From Amycolatopsis pretoriensis (GTDB taxonomy: Bacteria > Actinomycetota > Actinomycetes > Mycobacteriales > Pseudonocardiaceae): 64,000 nucleotides of DNA. A program made the translations under genes and the position numbers. Location: contig NZ_FNUJ01000017.1 in NCBI RefSeq assembly GCF_900107925.1, forward strand, positions 55,466 to 119,465, written 5' to 3'. The first letter of the stretch is position 1. Each line of letters starts with the position of its first letter. Shown piece by piece: positions 50,061 to 59,286 of the stretch. The notes beneath the pieces are model-generated. The model was not told the origin of the DNA. It did not search any database and was given only the letters and a program-made list of their open reading frames with translations.

Positions 50061-51809
50061 TCAGGCCTCCGTGTGGCCCAGCAGCGGCCGCGGCACGAAC
50101 CGCGCCGCCGGGTCGAGCATCGTGTCCAGTTCGAGCACGACGAGGTCGTTGGCGCCCGCGCGGACGACCGGGCGCGGCACGTACAGCGTCCGCTGCGGCC
50201 CGCGCCGCCAGTAGCGGCCGAGCGGGAACCCGTTGAACCACACCAGGCCCTTGCCCCACTCGCCGGTGTCGAGGAAGAGGTCCGCGGACGCGTCGACGTC
50301 CACCGAAGCCCGCAGCAGCACCGGCCCGGCCACCGCGCCGGCGACCAGCGACGGCGCCGCCGGCCGCAGCCCGGGAAGCGCTTCCAGCTCCAGCGGCAGC
50401 ACGTCCCAGCCGGTCAGCGGCTCGCCGTGCAGCGCCGCCCCGCCGATGATGCCCTTCGCCTCGCCGATCCGCGGGCCGTAGTCGACGCGGCCCTGGTCCT
50501 CGACCAGCACCAGCAGCTCGCCGTGCGCCCGCGGCAGCGCGATCGCCCGCTCGTGGTGGTCGCGCTGCAGCGTGCCCACCGGATCGCCGTCGAAGAACAC
50601 CGTCGCGCGGTCGCGCACCTCGCCGAACGTCAGCACCCCCGGCCGGTCGCCCTCGATGAAGCAGCGCAGCAGCGCCAGGCGCGGCATCGGCGTCAGGTCG
50701 TCGAACGCGGGCAGCTCCTCGTGGAATTCCCAGGTGCCCCAGCGGTCCGGGGCGTCGAGCAGCCGGACCGGGTCGCGCAGCACGGCGTGGGCGGTCGGCG
50801 CGGGCCGCGCCGGCGGCGGGACCGCGTCCGGCACCTTGTGGTAGCGCGCGATCACGTCCCGGAACGCGTGGTACTTCGGCGTCGGGTCGCCGGCTTCGTC
50901 CAGCGGCGCGTCGTAGTCGTACGAGGTCACCAGCGGCTGGTAGACGCCCTTGTCGTTGGCGCCGTTGGTGAGGCCGAAGTTGGTGCCGCCGTGGAACATG
51001 TACAGGTTGACCGACGCGCCCGCGGCGAGCAGCGCGTCGAGCTCGGCCGCGGCGTCCGCGGCGGGGGTCGTGTGGTGGTGCGCGCCCCAGTGGTCGAACC
51101 AGCCGTTCCAGAACTCGCTGCACATCAGCGGCCCGGTCGGCTGGTGCGCGCGCAGGATCGCGAGCCGCTCGCGCGCGCCGGAGCCGAACGAGGCCGTGCG
51201 GTGAAGTCCGTCGAGGCTGCCGGCTTCGAGCATGTCGGGCTGGTCCACTGTGGTCAGTGGCACGGTGATCCCCGACGCGCGCGTGTGGTCCGCCAGCGCC
51301 CGCAGGTACTGCTTGTCGTCGCCGAACGCGCCGTACTCGTTCTCGACCTGGACGAGCAGCACCGGCCCGCCGCGGTCGACCTGGTGCGGGACCACGACTT
51401 CGTAGACGCGCGTCAGGTATTCGCGCACGGCCGCGAGGTAACGCGGCTCGTACCGGCGGACGCCGACGGCCGGGTCGCGGAACAGCCACGCCGGCAGGCC
51501 GCCGTTGTCCCACTCCGCGCAGATGTACGGCCCGGGCCGGACGATCGCGTACATCCCGGCTTCGGCGATCAGCTCCAGGAAGCGGCCGAGGTCGAGGCCG
51601 CCGGTCAGGTCGAACGTGTCCGGCGAAGGGGCGTGGGCGTTCCAGGGGACGTACGTCTCGATGGTGTTGAGACCCATCCGGCGGGCCTTGTCGATCCGGT
51701 CGGCCCACAGGTCCGGGTGCACCCGGAAGTAGTGCAGGGCACCGGACAGGATCCGGAACGGCTGCCCGTCGAGCAGGAAGTCGGTCTCCCCGATGGCGAA
51801 CTCAGGCAT
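50061..51809 (-). CDS. Glycoside hydrolase family 35 beta-galactosidase
   Basis: 582 residues, no signal peptide, so intracellular. LSGALHYFRVHPDLW at 21-35, acid/base Glu158 in VQVENEYG, nucleophile Glu232 in CSEFWNGWFDHWG; C-terminal jelly-roll domains end around ERGPQRTLYVPRP-like sequence. Removes terminal beta-galactose from imported oligosaccharides. ATG overlaps the GH51 stop by 8 bases, so it belongs to the LacI-controlled operon. Confidence 0.92.
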   Translation of the reverse strand: MPEFAIGETDFLLDGQPFRILSGALHYFRVHPDLWADRIDKARRMGLNTIETYVPWNAHAPSPDTFDLTGGLDLGRFLELIAEAGMYAIVRPGPYICAEWDNGGLPAWLFRDPAVGVRRYEPRYLAAVREYLTRVYEVVVPHQVDRGGPVLLVQVENEYGAFGDDKQYLRALADHTRASGITVPLTTVDQPDMLEAGSLDGLHRTASFGSGARERLAILRAHQPTGPLMCSEFWNGWFDHWGAHHHTTPAADAAAELDALLAAGASVNLYMFHGGTNFGLTNGANDKGVYQPLVTSYDYDAPLDEAGDPTPKYHAFRDVIARYHKVPDAVPPPARPAPTAHAVLRDPVRLLDAPDRWGTWEFHEELPAFDDLTPMPRLALLRCFIEGDRPGVLTFGEVRDRATVFFDGDPVGTLQRDHHERAIALPRAHGELLVLVEDQGRVDYGPRIGEAKGIIGGAALHGEPLTGWDVLPLELEALPGLRPAAPSLVAGAVAGPVLLRASVDVDASADLFLDTGEWGKGLVWFNGFPLGRYWRRGPQRTLYVPRPVVRAGANDLVVLELDTMLDPAARFVPRPLLGHTEA

Positions 51810-53340
51810 GCGAAGCCGCCTGGAGGCTCAGCTGGAGCACGGTCCAGGACAGCGGTGGCAGTGTCACGGTGATGGTCGTCCCCCCTGGGTCGGACGTCGC
51901 GGCGGCGCCGGGTAGCGGCACCGGCCGGACCGGTTGTGCGGCGGCGGTGTTGGTCGTGTGCCGCGTCCCGCCTTCGGGTGTGGTCAGCGTTTCGGCCGCA
52001 TAGACGCCGTATCGCGCGCCACGCAGGCGGATGCGGACTTCGGTGGGCGACGCGGTGGCGCGGTTGGTCAGGAACACCGCGCCACGCCCGGATTCCCCCG
52101 CCGTCGCGGCGACGTCGACGAGGTCGACTTCGCCGTGTTGCGCGGTGCGGATCCGGTCGCCCTCGACCGACAGGCGCAGGCTCACCCCGCTCGCCAGCGC
52201 GGCCACCCGCTGGAACGGGTGGAACGTCGTCTGCCGCCACGCCGGGCCGCCGGGCTCGGTGCGGATCGGCGCGATGACGTTCACCAGCTGCGCCTGGTTG
52301 GCCATGGTGACGCGGTCGACGTTGCGCAGCAACGAACTCAGCAGCGAGCCGACGACGACGGCGTCGGTGACGGTGTAGTCGTCCTCGATGATCCGCGGGT
52401 GCTCCCGCCAGCCACCCTCGGCGAGGCGTGCCTGGTCGACCTCGTTCCAACGGCGCAGGTCCCAGACGTTCCACTCGTCGACGCTGATGCCGATCTTCTT
52501 GTCCAGGCCCAGTTCCGTGAGTGTCTCGTCGATGATTCCCGCGGTGGTGCCGATGAACCGGTCCAGCGCGGCGCCGCTGGCCAGGTAGCTGTCGGTGTCG
52601 CCGTGCAGCTCCTGGTAGTAGGCGTGCAGCGAGATGTGGTCGACCAGCTCGGCGGTGTGGCGCAGCACCGTGCGTTCCCACGACCCGAACGTCGGCATGT
52701 CCGCGTGCGAGCTGCCCGCGACGACGAGTTCGACGGCCGGGTCGATCATCCGCATGAGCCGCGCGGTCTCGGCGGCCAGGCGGCCGTACTCGTCGGCCGT
52801 CTTGTGGCCGATCTGCCACGGGCCGTCCATCTCGTTGCCGAGGCACCACAGCTTGAAGCCGAACGGGCGGTCGGCGCCGTTGGCGCGGCGCCGCTCGCTC
52901 AGCTCCGTACCGCCCGGGTGGTTGCAGTACTCCAGGACGTCGGCGGCGTCCTGGATGCCGCGGGTGCCGAGGTTGACGGCGTACATCACCTCGGCGCCCG
53001 CGGCTTCGGCCCACGCGGCGAATTCGTGCAGGCCGAAGCGGTTGGACTCCACGCTGTGCCAGGCCGGGTCGAGCCGGACCGGCCGGTCCGGGCCGACGCC
53101 GTCTTCCCAGCGGTAGCCGGAGACGAAGTTGCCGCCGGGGTAGCGGAGCACGCTGGGCCCGAGCTCCCGGACCAGCTCCAGCACGTCGCCGCGGAACCCG
53201 CGATCGTCCGAAGTGGAGTGGTCCGGTTCGTACAGTCCCGTGTAGACGGACCGGCCCATGTGCTCGACGAACGAGCCGAAGAGGCGCCGCGGGACCGGGC
53301 CGACGACCCGGCCCGCGTCACCTTCGATGTGGACGGTCAT
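51802..53340 (-). CDS. Glycoside hydrolase family 51 alpha-L-arabinofuranosidase
   Basis: 512 residues, the usual length, no signal peptide. Acid/base Glu170 in CLGNEMDGPW and nucleophile Glu289 in ISVDEWNVW; LRYPGGNFVSGYRWEDGVGP near 65-84 is a family signature. Removes arabinofuranose side chains from arabinan or arabinogalactan oligosaccharides. ATG overlaps the binding-protein stop as ATGA. Confidence 0.93.
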   Translation of the reverse strand: MTVHIEGDAGRVVGPVPRRLFGSFVEHMGRSVYTGLYEPDHSTSDDRGFRGDVLELVRELGPSVLRYPGGNFVSGYRWEDGVGPDRPVRLDPAWHSVESNRFGLHEFAAWAEAAGAEVMYAVNLGTRGIQDAADVLEYCNHPGGTELSERRRANGADRPFGFKLWCLGNEMDGPWQIGHKTADEYGRLAAETARLMRMIDPAVELVVAGSSHADMPTFGSWERTVLRHTAELVDHISLHAYYQELHGDTDSYLASGAALDRFIGTTAGIIDETLTELGLDKKIGISVDEWNVWDLRRWNEVDQARLAEGGWREHPRIIEDDYTVTDAVVVGSLLSSLLRNVDRVTMANQAQLVNVIAPIRTEPGGPAWRQTTFHPFQRVAALASGVSLRLSVEGDRIRTAQHGEVDLVDVAATAGESGRGAVFLTNRATASPTEVRIRLRGARYGVYAAETLTTPEGGTRHTTNTAAAQPVRPVPLPGAAATSDPGGTTITVTLPPLSWTVLQLSLQAASHA

Positions 53341-54674
53341 CCGGCGCTGACCGTAAAGCCCTGCTGGTTGCCGTAGTCGACGAGCGCCTGCTGCCAGGCG
53401 GCGAGACCGGCGTCGAGCCCGGTGCCGTTCAGGTAGGCCTTGCCGACGGTGTCGCTGAAGACGCTGTTGGCGTAGGTCTGGTACGGCAGGTAGGTCCAGC
53501 CCGGCGCGACGTCCTTCGACGCGCTCGTCAGCACCTGGTTGATCTTCTGCCCGCCGAAGTACGGCACGGCCTCGTCGACGAACGCGGGCGAGGTCAGGTC
53601 GGCCGTCGTGGACGGGAAGCCGCCGCTCTTGATGAAGGGCTGGACACCGCCGCCGTGGTTGAGCCAGCGCACGAACGCCGCGGCCAGCGCCGGGTTGGCG
53701 CTCTGTTTGACCACGGACTGGGTGCTGCCGCCGTTCTCCGCGGTCACCGGCTTGCCGTCGTAGGTCGGCATCGGCGCGACGGCCCACTTCCCGCTGCCGG
53801 CGGTCACCGAGGACATGAAGTTGCCGGGCATCCAGGCTCCGGTGACCAGCGACGAGATGGTGCCGTCACCGAGCGCGCGGAACCAGTCGTCGGACCACTC
53901 CTTGACCGGGGCGAGCAGCTTGCCCTGGATCAGCTGGTCCCAGTCCGCGGTCCACTTCTTGACACCCGCGTCACCGAAGTTGATCTTGACGTTCTTGCCG
54001 TCGACGCTGAACGGCCGCCCGCCCGCCTGCCACATCATGCTCAGCGCGAACCCGGGGTCACCGGTGTCGGAGGTGATGTACTTGGTGGGGTCGGCCGCGT
54101 GCAGCTTCTTGGCCGCCGCGAGGTACTCGTCCCACGTCTTCGGCACGGCGATGCCGTTCTTGTCGAAGACCTCCTTGTTGTAGAACAACGCCATCGGACC
54201 GGAGTCCTGCGGCAGGCCGTAGAGCCCGGTGCTGTTCTTCACCTGCGCCCAGGTCGAGGCGCTGTAGTCCTTTTCGAACGAGCCGAAGCCGAATTGATCG
54301 AGGTTGACCAGCGAGTCGGTCAACGCGAACTGCGGCAGCGCGTAGTACTCGATCTGCGCCACGTCCGGTGCGCCGTTGCCGGCCTTGATCGCGTTCTGGA
54401 GCTTGGTGTACTCGTCCTTGTTCGTCCCGGCGTTGACGTAGTTCACGTGCACGTTCGGGTATTCCTTCTCGAACGCCGCGACCTGGTCCTTGGCCGAGGG
54501 AGTCCAGCTCCAGTACGTGATCGTCCCGCCCGCCTTGAGGGCGGCGTCGACCGAGTCCTGGGTGCCGGTGGCCGCGGCGGGACCGGACGAGCTCCCGGAC
54601 GAGCAGCCGACCGCGAGGGCGGCGGCGAGCGCCACGGCGGCGAACGCCTTGGCGCGACTGCGGATGCGTGACAT
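53337..54674 (-). CDS. ABC transporter extracellular sugar-binding lipoprotein
   Basis: 445 residues. Lipoprotein signal with lipobox AVGC (Cys24), then a family 1 solute-binding fold (TITYWSWTPSAKDQVAAFEKEYP near the start; GPMALFYNKEVFDKNGI and VPKTWDEYLAAAKKL mid-protein). Captures an oligosaccharide and hands it to the permeases encoded just upstream. ATG has GAAGGGA upstream. The ATPase is absent from the locus and is probably a shared MsiK-type protein. Confidence 0.92.
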   Translation of the reverse strand: MSRIRSRAKAFAAVALAAALAVGCSSGSSSGPAAATGTQDSVDAALKAGGTITYWSWTPSAKDQVAAFEKEYPNVHVNYVNAGTNKDEYTKLQNAIKAGNGAPDVAQIEYYALPQFALTDSLVNLDQFGFGSFEKDYSASTWAQVKNSTGLYGLPQDSGPMALFYNKEVFDKNGIAVPKTWDEYLAAAKKLHAADPTKYITSDTGDPGFALSMMWQAGGRPFSVDGKNVKINFGDAGVKKWTADWDQLIQGKLLAPVKEWSDDWFRALGDGTISSLVTGAWMPGNFMSSVTAGSGKWAVAPMPTYDGKPVTAENGGSTQSVVKQSANPALAAAFVRWLNHGGGVQPFIKSGGFPSTTADLTSPAFVDEAVPYFGGQKINQVLTSASKDVAPGWTYLPYQTYANSVFSDTVGKAYLNGTGLDAGLAAWQQALVDYGNQQGFTVSAG

Positions 54675-54702
54675 CGAGTGTCCCTTCACGACGGTGTGAC
54701 GG

Positions 54703-55566
54703 CTATTGCTTGACGCTGCCCGCGCTCAGCCCGGACTGCCAGAACCGTTGCATGAGCAGGAAAGCGAGGACGAGGGGGATGATCGTGAGCAGCGAGCCGG
54801 TGAGCACGAGGTTGAAGATCGGCTGCGCGCCGGCGCCGTTGGCCTGCGCGCTCCACTGGTTGAGCCCGACGGTCAGCGGGTACCACTTGGGCTCGCTGAG
54901 CATGATCAGCGGCAGGAAGTAGTTGTTCCAGGTCTGCACCATCGTGAACAGCGCGACCGTGACGATCCCGGGGACGAGCTGGCGCAGTGTCACGGTGAGG
55001 AAGATCCGGAACTCGCCCGCGCCGTCGATCCGCGCCGCTTCGAGGAGCTCGTCGGGGATCGCGTCGGCGGCGTAGACCCAGATCAGGTAGAGGCCGAACG
55101 GGCTGATCAGCGACGGGATGATGATGGCAAGGGGGGTGTTGGTCAGCCCGAGCTTGCTGAACATCAGGAACGTCGGCACGGCGAGCGCCGTGGCGGGGAC
55201 GGCCACGGCCCCGAGCACGACGGCGAACACCGCGCGGCGGCCCGGGAAGCGGTACTTGGCCAGGCCGTAGCCCGCCGCGGTGGCGAGGATCGTCGCGCCG
55301 CCGGCGCCGACCACGACGTAGAGCAAGGTGTTGCCCAGCCAGCGGAAGAAGATCCCGCCGTTGTAGGTGAAGGTCTGGGCGATGTTGTCGAACAGCGCGA
55401 ACGAGCCGCCGAAGGACAGGCCCGACGTCGTGAAGAGGGCGTCCTGCGTCTTGGCGGCGTTGATCAGCAGCCAGGCCAGCGGCACCAGGGTGTAGAGCAG
55501 GTACAGCGCCATGACCGCGGTGAGGACGCGGGACTTGCGCGGCCGCGTCACCGAGAAGGTCGCCAC
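54703..55566 (-). CDS. Carbohydrate ABC transporter permease, MalG type
   Basis: 287 residues with six predicted membrane helices. The EAARIDGAGEFRIFLTVTLRQLVPGI segment is the EAA loop that docks to the ATPase. GTG start two bases after the first permease gene, so they are coupled. Pairs with the 309-residue permease to form the channel. Confidence 0.92.
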   Translation of the reverse strand: MATFSVTRPRKSRVLTAVMALYLLYTLVPLAWLLINAAKTQDALFTTSGLSFGGSFALFDNIAQTFTYNGGIFFRWLGNTLLYVVVGAGGATILATAAGYGLAKYRFPGRRAVFAVVLGAVAVPATALAVPTFLMFSKLGLTNTPLAIIIPSLISPFGLYLIWVYAADAIPDELLEAARIDGAGEFRIFLTVTLRQLVPGIVTVALFTMVQTWNNYFLPLIMLSEPKWYPLTVGLNQWSAQANGAGAQPIFNLVLTGSLLTIIPLVLAFLLMQRFWQSGLSAGSVKQ

Positions 55567-55567
55567 G

Positions 55568-56497
55568 TCACATCCCCTTCCGGGAGCCGCGCAGCTGCAC
55601 GACGTAGGCGATGACCGCGGTGATCACGCCCATCACGATCGCGACCGCGGCGGAGTAGTTGTACTGCTGGCCGGCGAAGGAAAGGTTGTAGGCGTACATG
55701 TTCGGCGTGTAGAACGTGCCGATCACGTTGGGCACCAGGTTGCGCATGATGTTCGGTTCGTTGAACAGCTGGAAGCTGCCGATGATCGAGAAGATCGTGG
55801 CGATGACGATGGCGCCGCGGATCGCCGGGAGCTTGACCGACAGGATCGTGCGGAACGCGCCGGCGCCGTCGATCGAGGCCGCTTCGAACAGTTCCTTCGG
55901 GATCACCTTGAGCGCGGAGTAGAAGATCAGCATGTTGTAGCCGACGAACTCCCACGTGACGACGTTGCCGATCGAGGTGAGCAGCCAGTTCTGGGACAGC
56001 GGCTTGATCGCGTCGGTGCCGAAGAGGTGGTTGAGGTCGGCGGCCAGTCCGAAGTGGTCACCGTAGATGAAGCCCCACATCAGCGCGGCGACCACGGCGG
56101 GCACGGCGTAGGGCAGGAAGATCACGACCCGGAAGAACCCGGGAGCGTGCAGCCGGGCACTGTCGATCGCGAGCGCCGCGATCAACGCGAGCACCAGCAT
56201 GATCGGCACCTGCACGGCGAGGAACACCAGCACCCGCCGGAAGGCTTCCCAGAACTTCGGGTCGGCGAGCACCTGCGCGTAGTTGTCGCCGCCGACGAAC
56301 ACCGTGCCGCCGAAGAAGGCCTGGTCGCGGAAGAGGCTGAGCACGAACGCGTAGACGACCGGAGCCACGAACGTCAGCGCGAACACGAGCATGAAGGGGG
56401 CGACGAAGAGCCAGCCCCGCCAGTTCCGCCGCGGGCGGCGGGCCGGCGGCGCCGGGCGAGCCGGTGCCGCGACGGGCGGTGCCGCTGTGGACGTCAT
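55568..56497 (-). CDS. Carbohydrate ABC transporter permease, MalF type
   Basis: 309 residues with a Pro/Ala-rich N-terminus and six predicted helices; the EAA loop reads EAASIDGAGAFRTILSVKLPAIRG. First gene of the operon; its start lies just inside a region holding two LacI-type operators, so the whole importer/glycosidase operon is probably repressed by the divergent LacI protein. Confidence 0.92.
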   Translation of the reverse strand: MTSTAAPPVAAPARPAPPARRPRRNWRGWLFVAPFMLVFALTFVAPVVYAFVLSLFRDQAFFGGTVFVGGDNYAQVLADPKFWEAFRRVLVFLAVQVPIMLVLALIAALAIDSARLHAPGFFRVVIFLPYAVPAVVAALMWGFIYGDHFGLAADLNHLFGTDAIKPLSQNWLLTSIGNVVTWEFVGYNMLIFYSALKVIPKELFEAASIDGAGAFRTILSVKLPAIRGAIVIATIFSIIGSFQLFNEPNIMRNLVPNVIGTFYTPNMYAYNLSFAGQQYNYSAAVAIVMGVITAVIAYVVQLRGSRKGM

Positions 56498-56522
56498 CGT
56501 CCCTCCGGGAGTTTCGTGCGGA

Positions 56523-56571
56523 TGTTTACGTCAACATTCTCGCGGCGAAGGGTAACGTGTTGACGTAAACA
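56523..56571. promoter_or_regulatory. Paired LacI-family operators
   Basis: TGTTTACGTCAACA at 56523-56536 and its exact reverse complement TGTTGACGTAAACA at 56558-56571, 21 bases apart. Each is a near-perfect palindrome around a central CG, the usual LacI/GalR operator form. They lie between the permease and lacI starts, so one site may act on each promoter. Confidence 0.85.
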
Positions 56572-56599
56572 TGTCCAGGACACTCCCGAGGAGACACTC

Positions 56600-57619
56600 G
56601 TGCCGGCTGCATCACCCCGTCGTGGACCGTCGATGGCGGACGTGGCCCGCGAGGCGGGCGTGTCGGGACAGACGGTGTCCCGGGTGGCGAACGGCCGGAC
56701 GAACGTCGACGACGCTACCCGCGAGCGCGTCCTCGCGGCGATGCGCCGGGTCGGCTACCGCCCCAACAGCGCGGCGCGGGCGTTGCGCAACGGCAAGTTC
56801 CGCAGCATCGGCGTGATCATTTCGGCGCTCCCGACGTTCGGCAACAGCCGCACGCTCGACGCCATCGCGGCGGCGGTCGTGCCGGAGGGCTTTTCGATCA
56901 TCCTGATGCCGGTGACGCGCCCGACGCAGGGCGAGGTGACGGGCGCGTTCAGCAAGCTGAACGAGCAGGCCGTCGACGGCGTGATCATCCTGATCGAGCA
57001 GCACCAGCTGGACCAGAGCTCGATCGAGCTGCCGCACGGGCTGCCGGTGGTGGTGATCGACTCGAGCGCGCGCTACGACTACCCGGTGGTGGACACGGAC
57101 CAGGCCGACGGCGCGGCGACGGCGACCCGGCACCTGCTGTCCCTCGGGCACGAGACGGTGTGGCACATCGCGGGTCCACCGCAGTCGTATTCGGCCGAGC
57201 GTCGCCGGAAGTCGTGGCGGGCCACATTGGAACTGGCGGGGGCGTTCGTGCCGCCAGTCCTCACTGGCGACTGGTCCCCCTCTTCGGGCTACAAGGCCGG
57301 TTTGACGTTGGCCGCCGACCCCTCGGTGACGGCGGTGTTCGCGGCGAACGACCAGATGGCGCTGGGGTTGCTGCGGGCGTTGCACGAGTCGGGCCGCCGG
57401 GTGCCGGACGAGGTGAGCGTGGTGGGCTTCGACGACATGGAGGAGTCGGCCCACTTCTGGCCCCCGTTGACGACGATCCGCCAGTCGTTCGAGGCGGTCG
57501 GCCGGCACGCGGTTTCGGCGCTGCTGTCGGAGATCGAGACGGGCGCGGAGGCCGGCGAGCCGGTGTCGGTGCCGACGGAGCTGGTCGTCCGTTCGAGCAC
57601 CGCGCCCCCACCGGCTTGA
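56600..57619 (+). CDS. LacI family transcriptional repressor
   Basis: 339 residues. Helix-turn-helix with hinge at about 11-60 (SMADVAREAGVSGQTVSRVANGRTNVDDATRERVLAAMRRVGYRPN) and a periplasmic-binding-protein-like sugar-binding domain to the end (AVFAANDQMALGLLRAL, VSVVGFDDMEES). GTG with GAGGAGA upstream. Divergent from the importer/glycosidase operon; probably released by a galactose- or arabinose-containing oligosaccharide. Confidence 0.93.
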   Translation: MPAASPRRGPSMADVAREAGVSGQTVSRVANGRTNVDDATRERVLAAMRRVGYRPNSAARALRNGKFRSIGVIISALPTFGNSRTLDAIAAAVVPEGFSIILMPVTRPTQGEVTGAFSKLNEQAVDGVIILIEQHQLDQSSIELPHGLPVVVIDSSARYDYPVVDTDQADGAATATRHLLSLGHETVWHIAGPPQSYSAERRRKSWRATLELAGAFVPPVLTGDWSPSSGYKAGLTLAADPSVTAVFAANDQMALGLLRALHESGRRVPDEVSVVGFDDMEESAHFWPPLTTIRQSFEAVGRHAVSALLSEIETGAEAGEPVSVPTELVVRSSTAPPPA

Positions 57620-57818
57620 CGTGGGGTATCGCGGCGGTGGCCCGGAACTGTCGGTGCCCGCCGGTAACGTGGAAGACGGGGGCGCCGCCCCGCGCGGAAG
57701 TTCTCGTTTCAGCGCGCGGAAGCCGGGGCATTACCGGCCACCAAGCCGGGACCGCCGGTCCCGCGAACGTCGCAGTGGTGTGGACCATTCGGCCCACCGC
57801 CGCAGAAACGAGGCCGTC

Positions 57819-58001
57819 ATGCTCGCCATCCTCGCCGCCGTGCTCTTCGGGCTCGCCCTGCTCATGGAGCTGGCCGGGTTCGGTCTGGGGTCGGTCATCA
57901 CGACCGGGACGCTGACCACCGCCGGGCTGCTGTGCGTCGCGCTGCACCTGGCCGGCGTCGCCACCGACCGGTCGCGGTTCAGCCGGCGGCGCCGTCGCTG
58001 A
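57819..58001 (+). CDS. Small two-helix membrane protein
   Basis: 60 residues from ATG 57819 with GAGG upstream. Two hydrophobic segments (about 2-22 and 27-47) and a basic tail SRFSRRRRR, so it probably inserts with the C-terminus inside. No family recognised. Its 3' end overlaps the converging DsbA-like gene by 23 bases. A longer frame upstream exists but has no membrane-protein character. Confidence 0.6.
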   Translation: MLAILAAVLFGLALLMELAGFGLGSVITTGTLTTAGLLCVALHLAGVATDRSRFSRRRRR

Positions 58002-58614
58002 CCCGCCGCAGCACCTGGGCGAACACCTCGGGCGTCTGGGCGCCCGCGACGCCGAACCGCCGGTCGATCACGAAGAACGGAACTCCGGTCGCGCCCAGCG
58101 CCCGTGCTTCTTCGCCGTCCGCCGCGACTTCGGCTTCGTAGGCGTCCGACTCGAGCACCGCGCGGGCCTCGGCCGCGTCGAGGCCCGCTTCGGCGGCCAG
58201 CTCCACCAGCGAGTCGCGGTCGAACAGCGACTTCCGCTCGGTGAAGTGCGCGCGGTAGAACCGGTCGACGACGGCGTCGGCCAGCCCGTGCTTCGCGGCG
58301 AGGTGCACCAGGCGGTGGCCGTCGACGGTGTTTCCCATGTGGACACCGTCGAGGTGGTACTCGAGACCGTCGGCGGCCGCGCGCTGCTCCATCTGCGCTT
58401 CCATCGCGTCGGCTTCTTCGAGCGTCCGCCCGTACTTTTCGGACAGCACCTCACGCGTCGGCCGGGACGTCCCGCGCGGGAACGACGGGTCGAGCTGGAA
58501 CGAGTGGTGCACCACCTCGACGTCGGCGCCGACTTCGGCGACCGCCCGTTCGAAGCGGCGCTTGCCGAGGTAGCACCAGGGACAGACGAGATCGGACCAG
58601 ATGTCAACACGCAC
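57979..58614 (-). CDS. DsbA family oxidoreductase, FrnE-like
   Basis: 211 residues. VDIWSDLVCPWCYLGKRRFERAV at the start has the CPWC active site, and GATGVPFFVIDRRFGVAGAQ is the cis-proline region; this is the cytosolic FrnE/2-hydroxychromene isomerase-like branch. Likely a disulfide oxidoreductase or isomerase in redox stress or polyketide metabolism. GTG start at 58614. Divergent from a TetR gene. Confidence 0.9.
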   Translation of the reverse strand: MRVDIWSDLVCPWCYLGKRRFERAVAEVGADVEVVHHSFQLDPSFPRGTSRPTREVLSEKYGRTLEEADAMEAQMEQRAAADGLEYHLDGVHMGNTVDGHRLVHLAAKHGLADAVVDRFYRAHFTERKSLFDRDSLVELAAEAGLDAAEARAVLESDAYEAEVAADGEEARALGATGVPFFVIDRRFGVAGAQTPEVFAQVLRRVSDGAAG

Positions 58615-58686
58615 GAAACCAGGCTAACCCGCCCGGCGGCACGCACTTCAAGGTAACCGGCGACCACCTGCGGATAGGGTGGCCCG

Positions 58687-59286
58687 GTGACCGTCTCGAC
58701 CGACGACATCGTCCGCCACGCGGCGCGGCTGCTGTTCGCCGGAACCCGCCTCGACCTCGGCCGAATGGCGGCCGAACTGGGAATCTCGCGCACGACGTTC
58801 TTCCGCCGCGTCGGCAACCGCGACGACCTGATGGGCGCCGGCCTGCGCCTGCTGTCCGACCGGACGTGGCAGCGGGCGCTCGATCAGTGGCGTGACTGCC
58901 ACGGTTCCGCGGTACGCACCCCCGAGGGACGCCTGCGCTGCCTGTGGGTGATGGAGGAGTACCGCCGCGAGGTGGCGGGCAACGAGGGCATGCGCAAGCT
59001 GATCGAGGCGGAGTCGACGGTGGCGTTGCGGGTGTTGACGGACCCACGCGGAGCGGTCCAGCCGGCGCTGGTCGACGCGCACGTGGAGCTGTTCCGCGCG
59101 GACGCTTCGGCGGCGGGTCTGACACCGCTGGTCGGACTGCCGGACCTGGCGTTCGCGGTGGTCCGGCTGGGCGAGTCGTTCCTGTACGCGGACGTACTGG
59201 CGGCGCGGACGGTCGACCTGAAGGTCGCGACGACGTTGCTGGACACGTTGGTGCGCGGGGCATTGGAGCCGGCCGCGGTCCGTTGA
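58687..59286 (+). CDS. TetR-type regulator, QsdR-like
   Basis: 199 residues. Degenerate TetR helix-turn-helix at about 5-50 (RHAARLLFAGTRLDLGRMAAELGISRTTFFRRVGNRDDL), with FFRRVG in place of the usual IYYHF. The C-terminal part resembles QsdR regulators of quorum-quenching genes in Rhodococcus. GTG start; 72 bases from the divergent DsbA-like gene, which may be a target. Confidence 0.8.
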   Translation: MTVSTDDIVRHAARLLFAGTRLDLGRMAAELGISRTTFFRRVGNRDDLMGAGLRLLSDRTWQRALDQWRDCHGSAVRTPEGRLRCLWVMEEYRREVAGNEGMRKLIEAESTVALRVLTDPRGAVQPALVDAHVELFRADASAAGLTPLVGLPDLAFAVVRLGESFLYADVLAARTVDLKVATTLLDTLVRGALEPAAVR

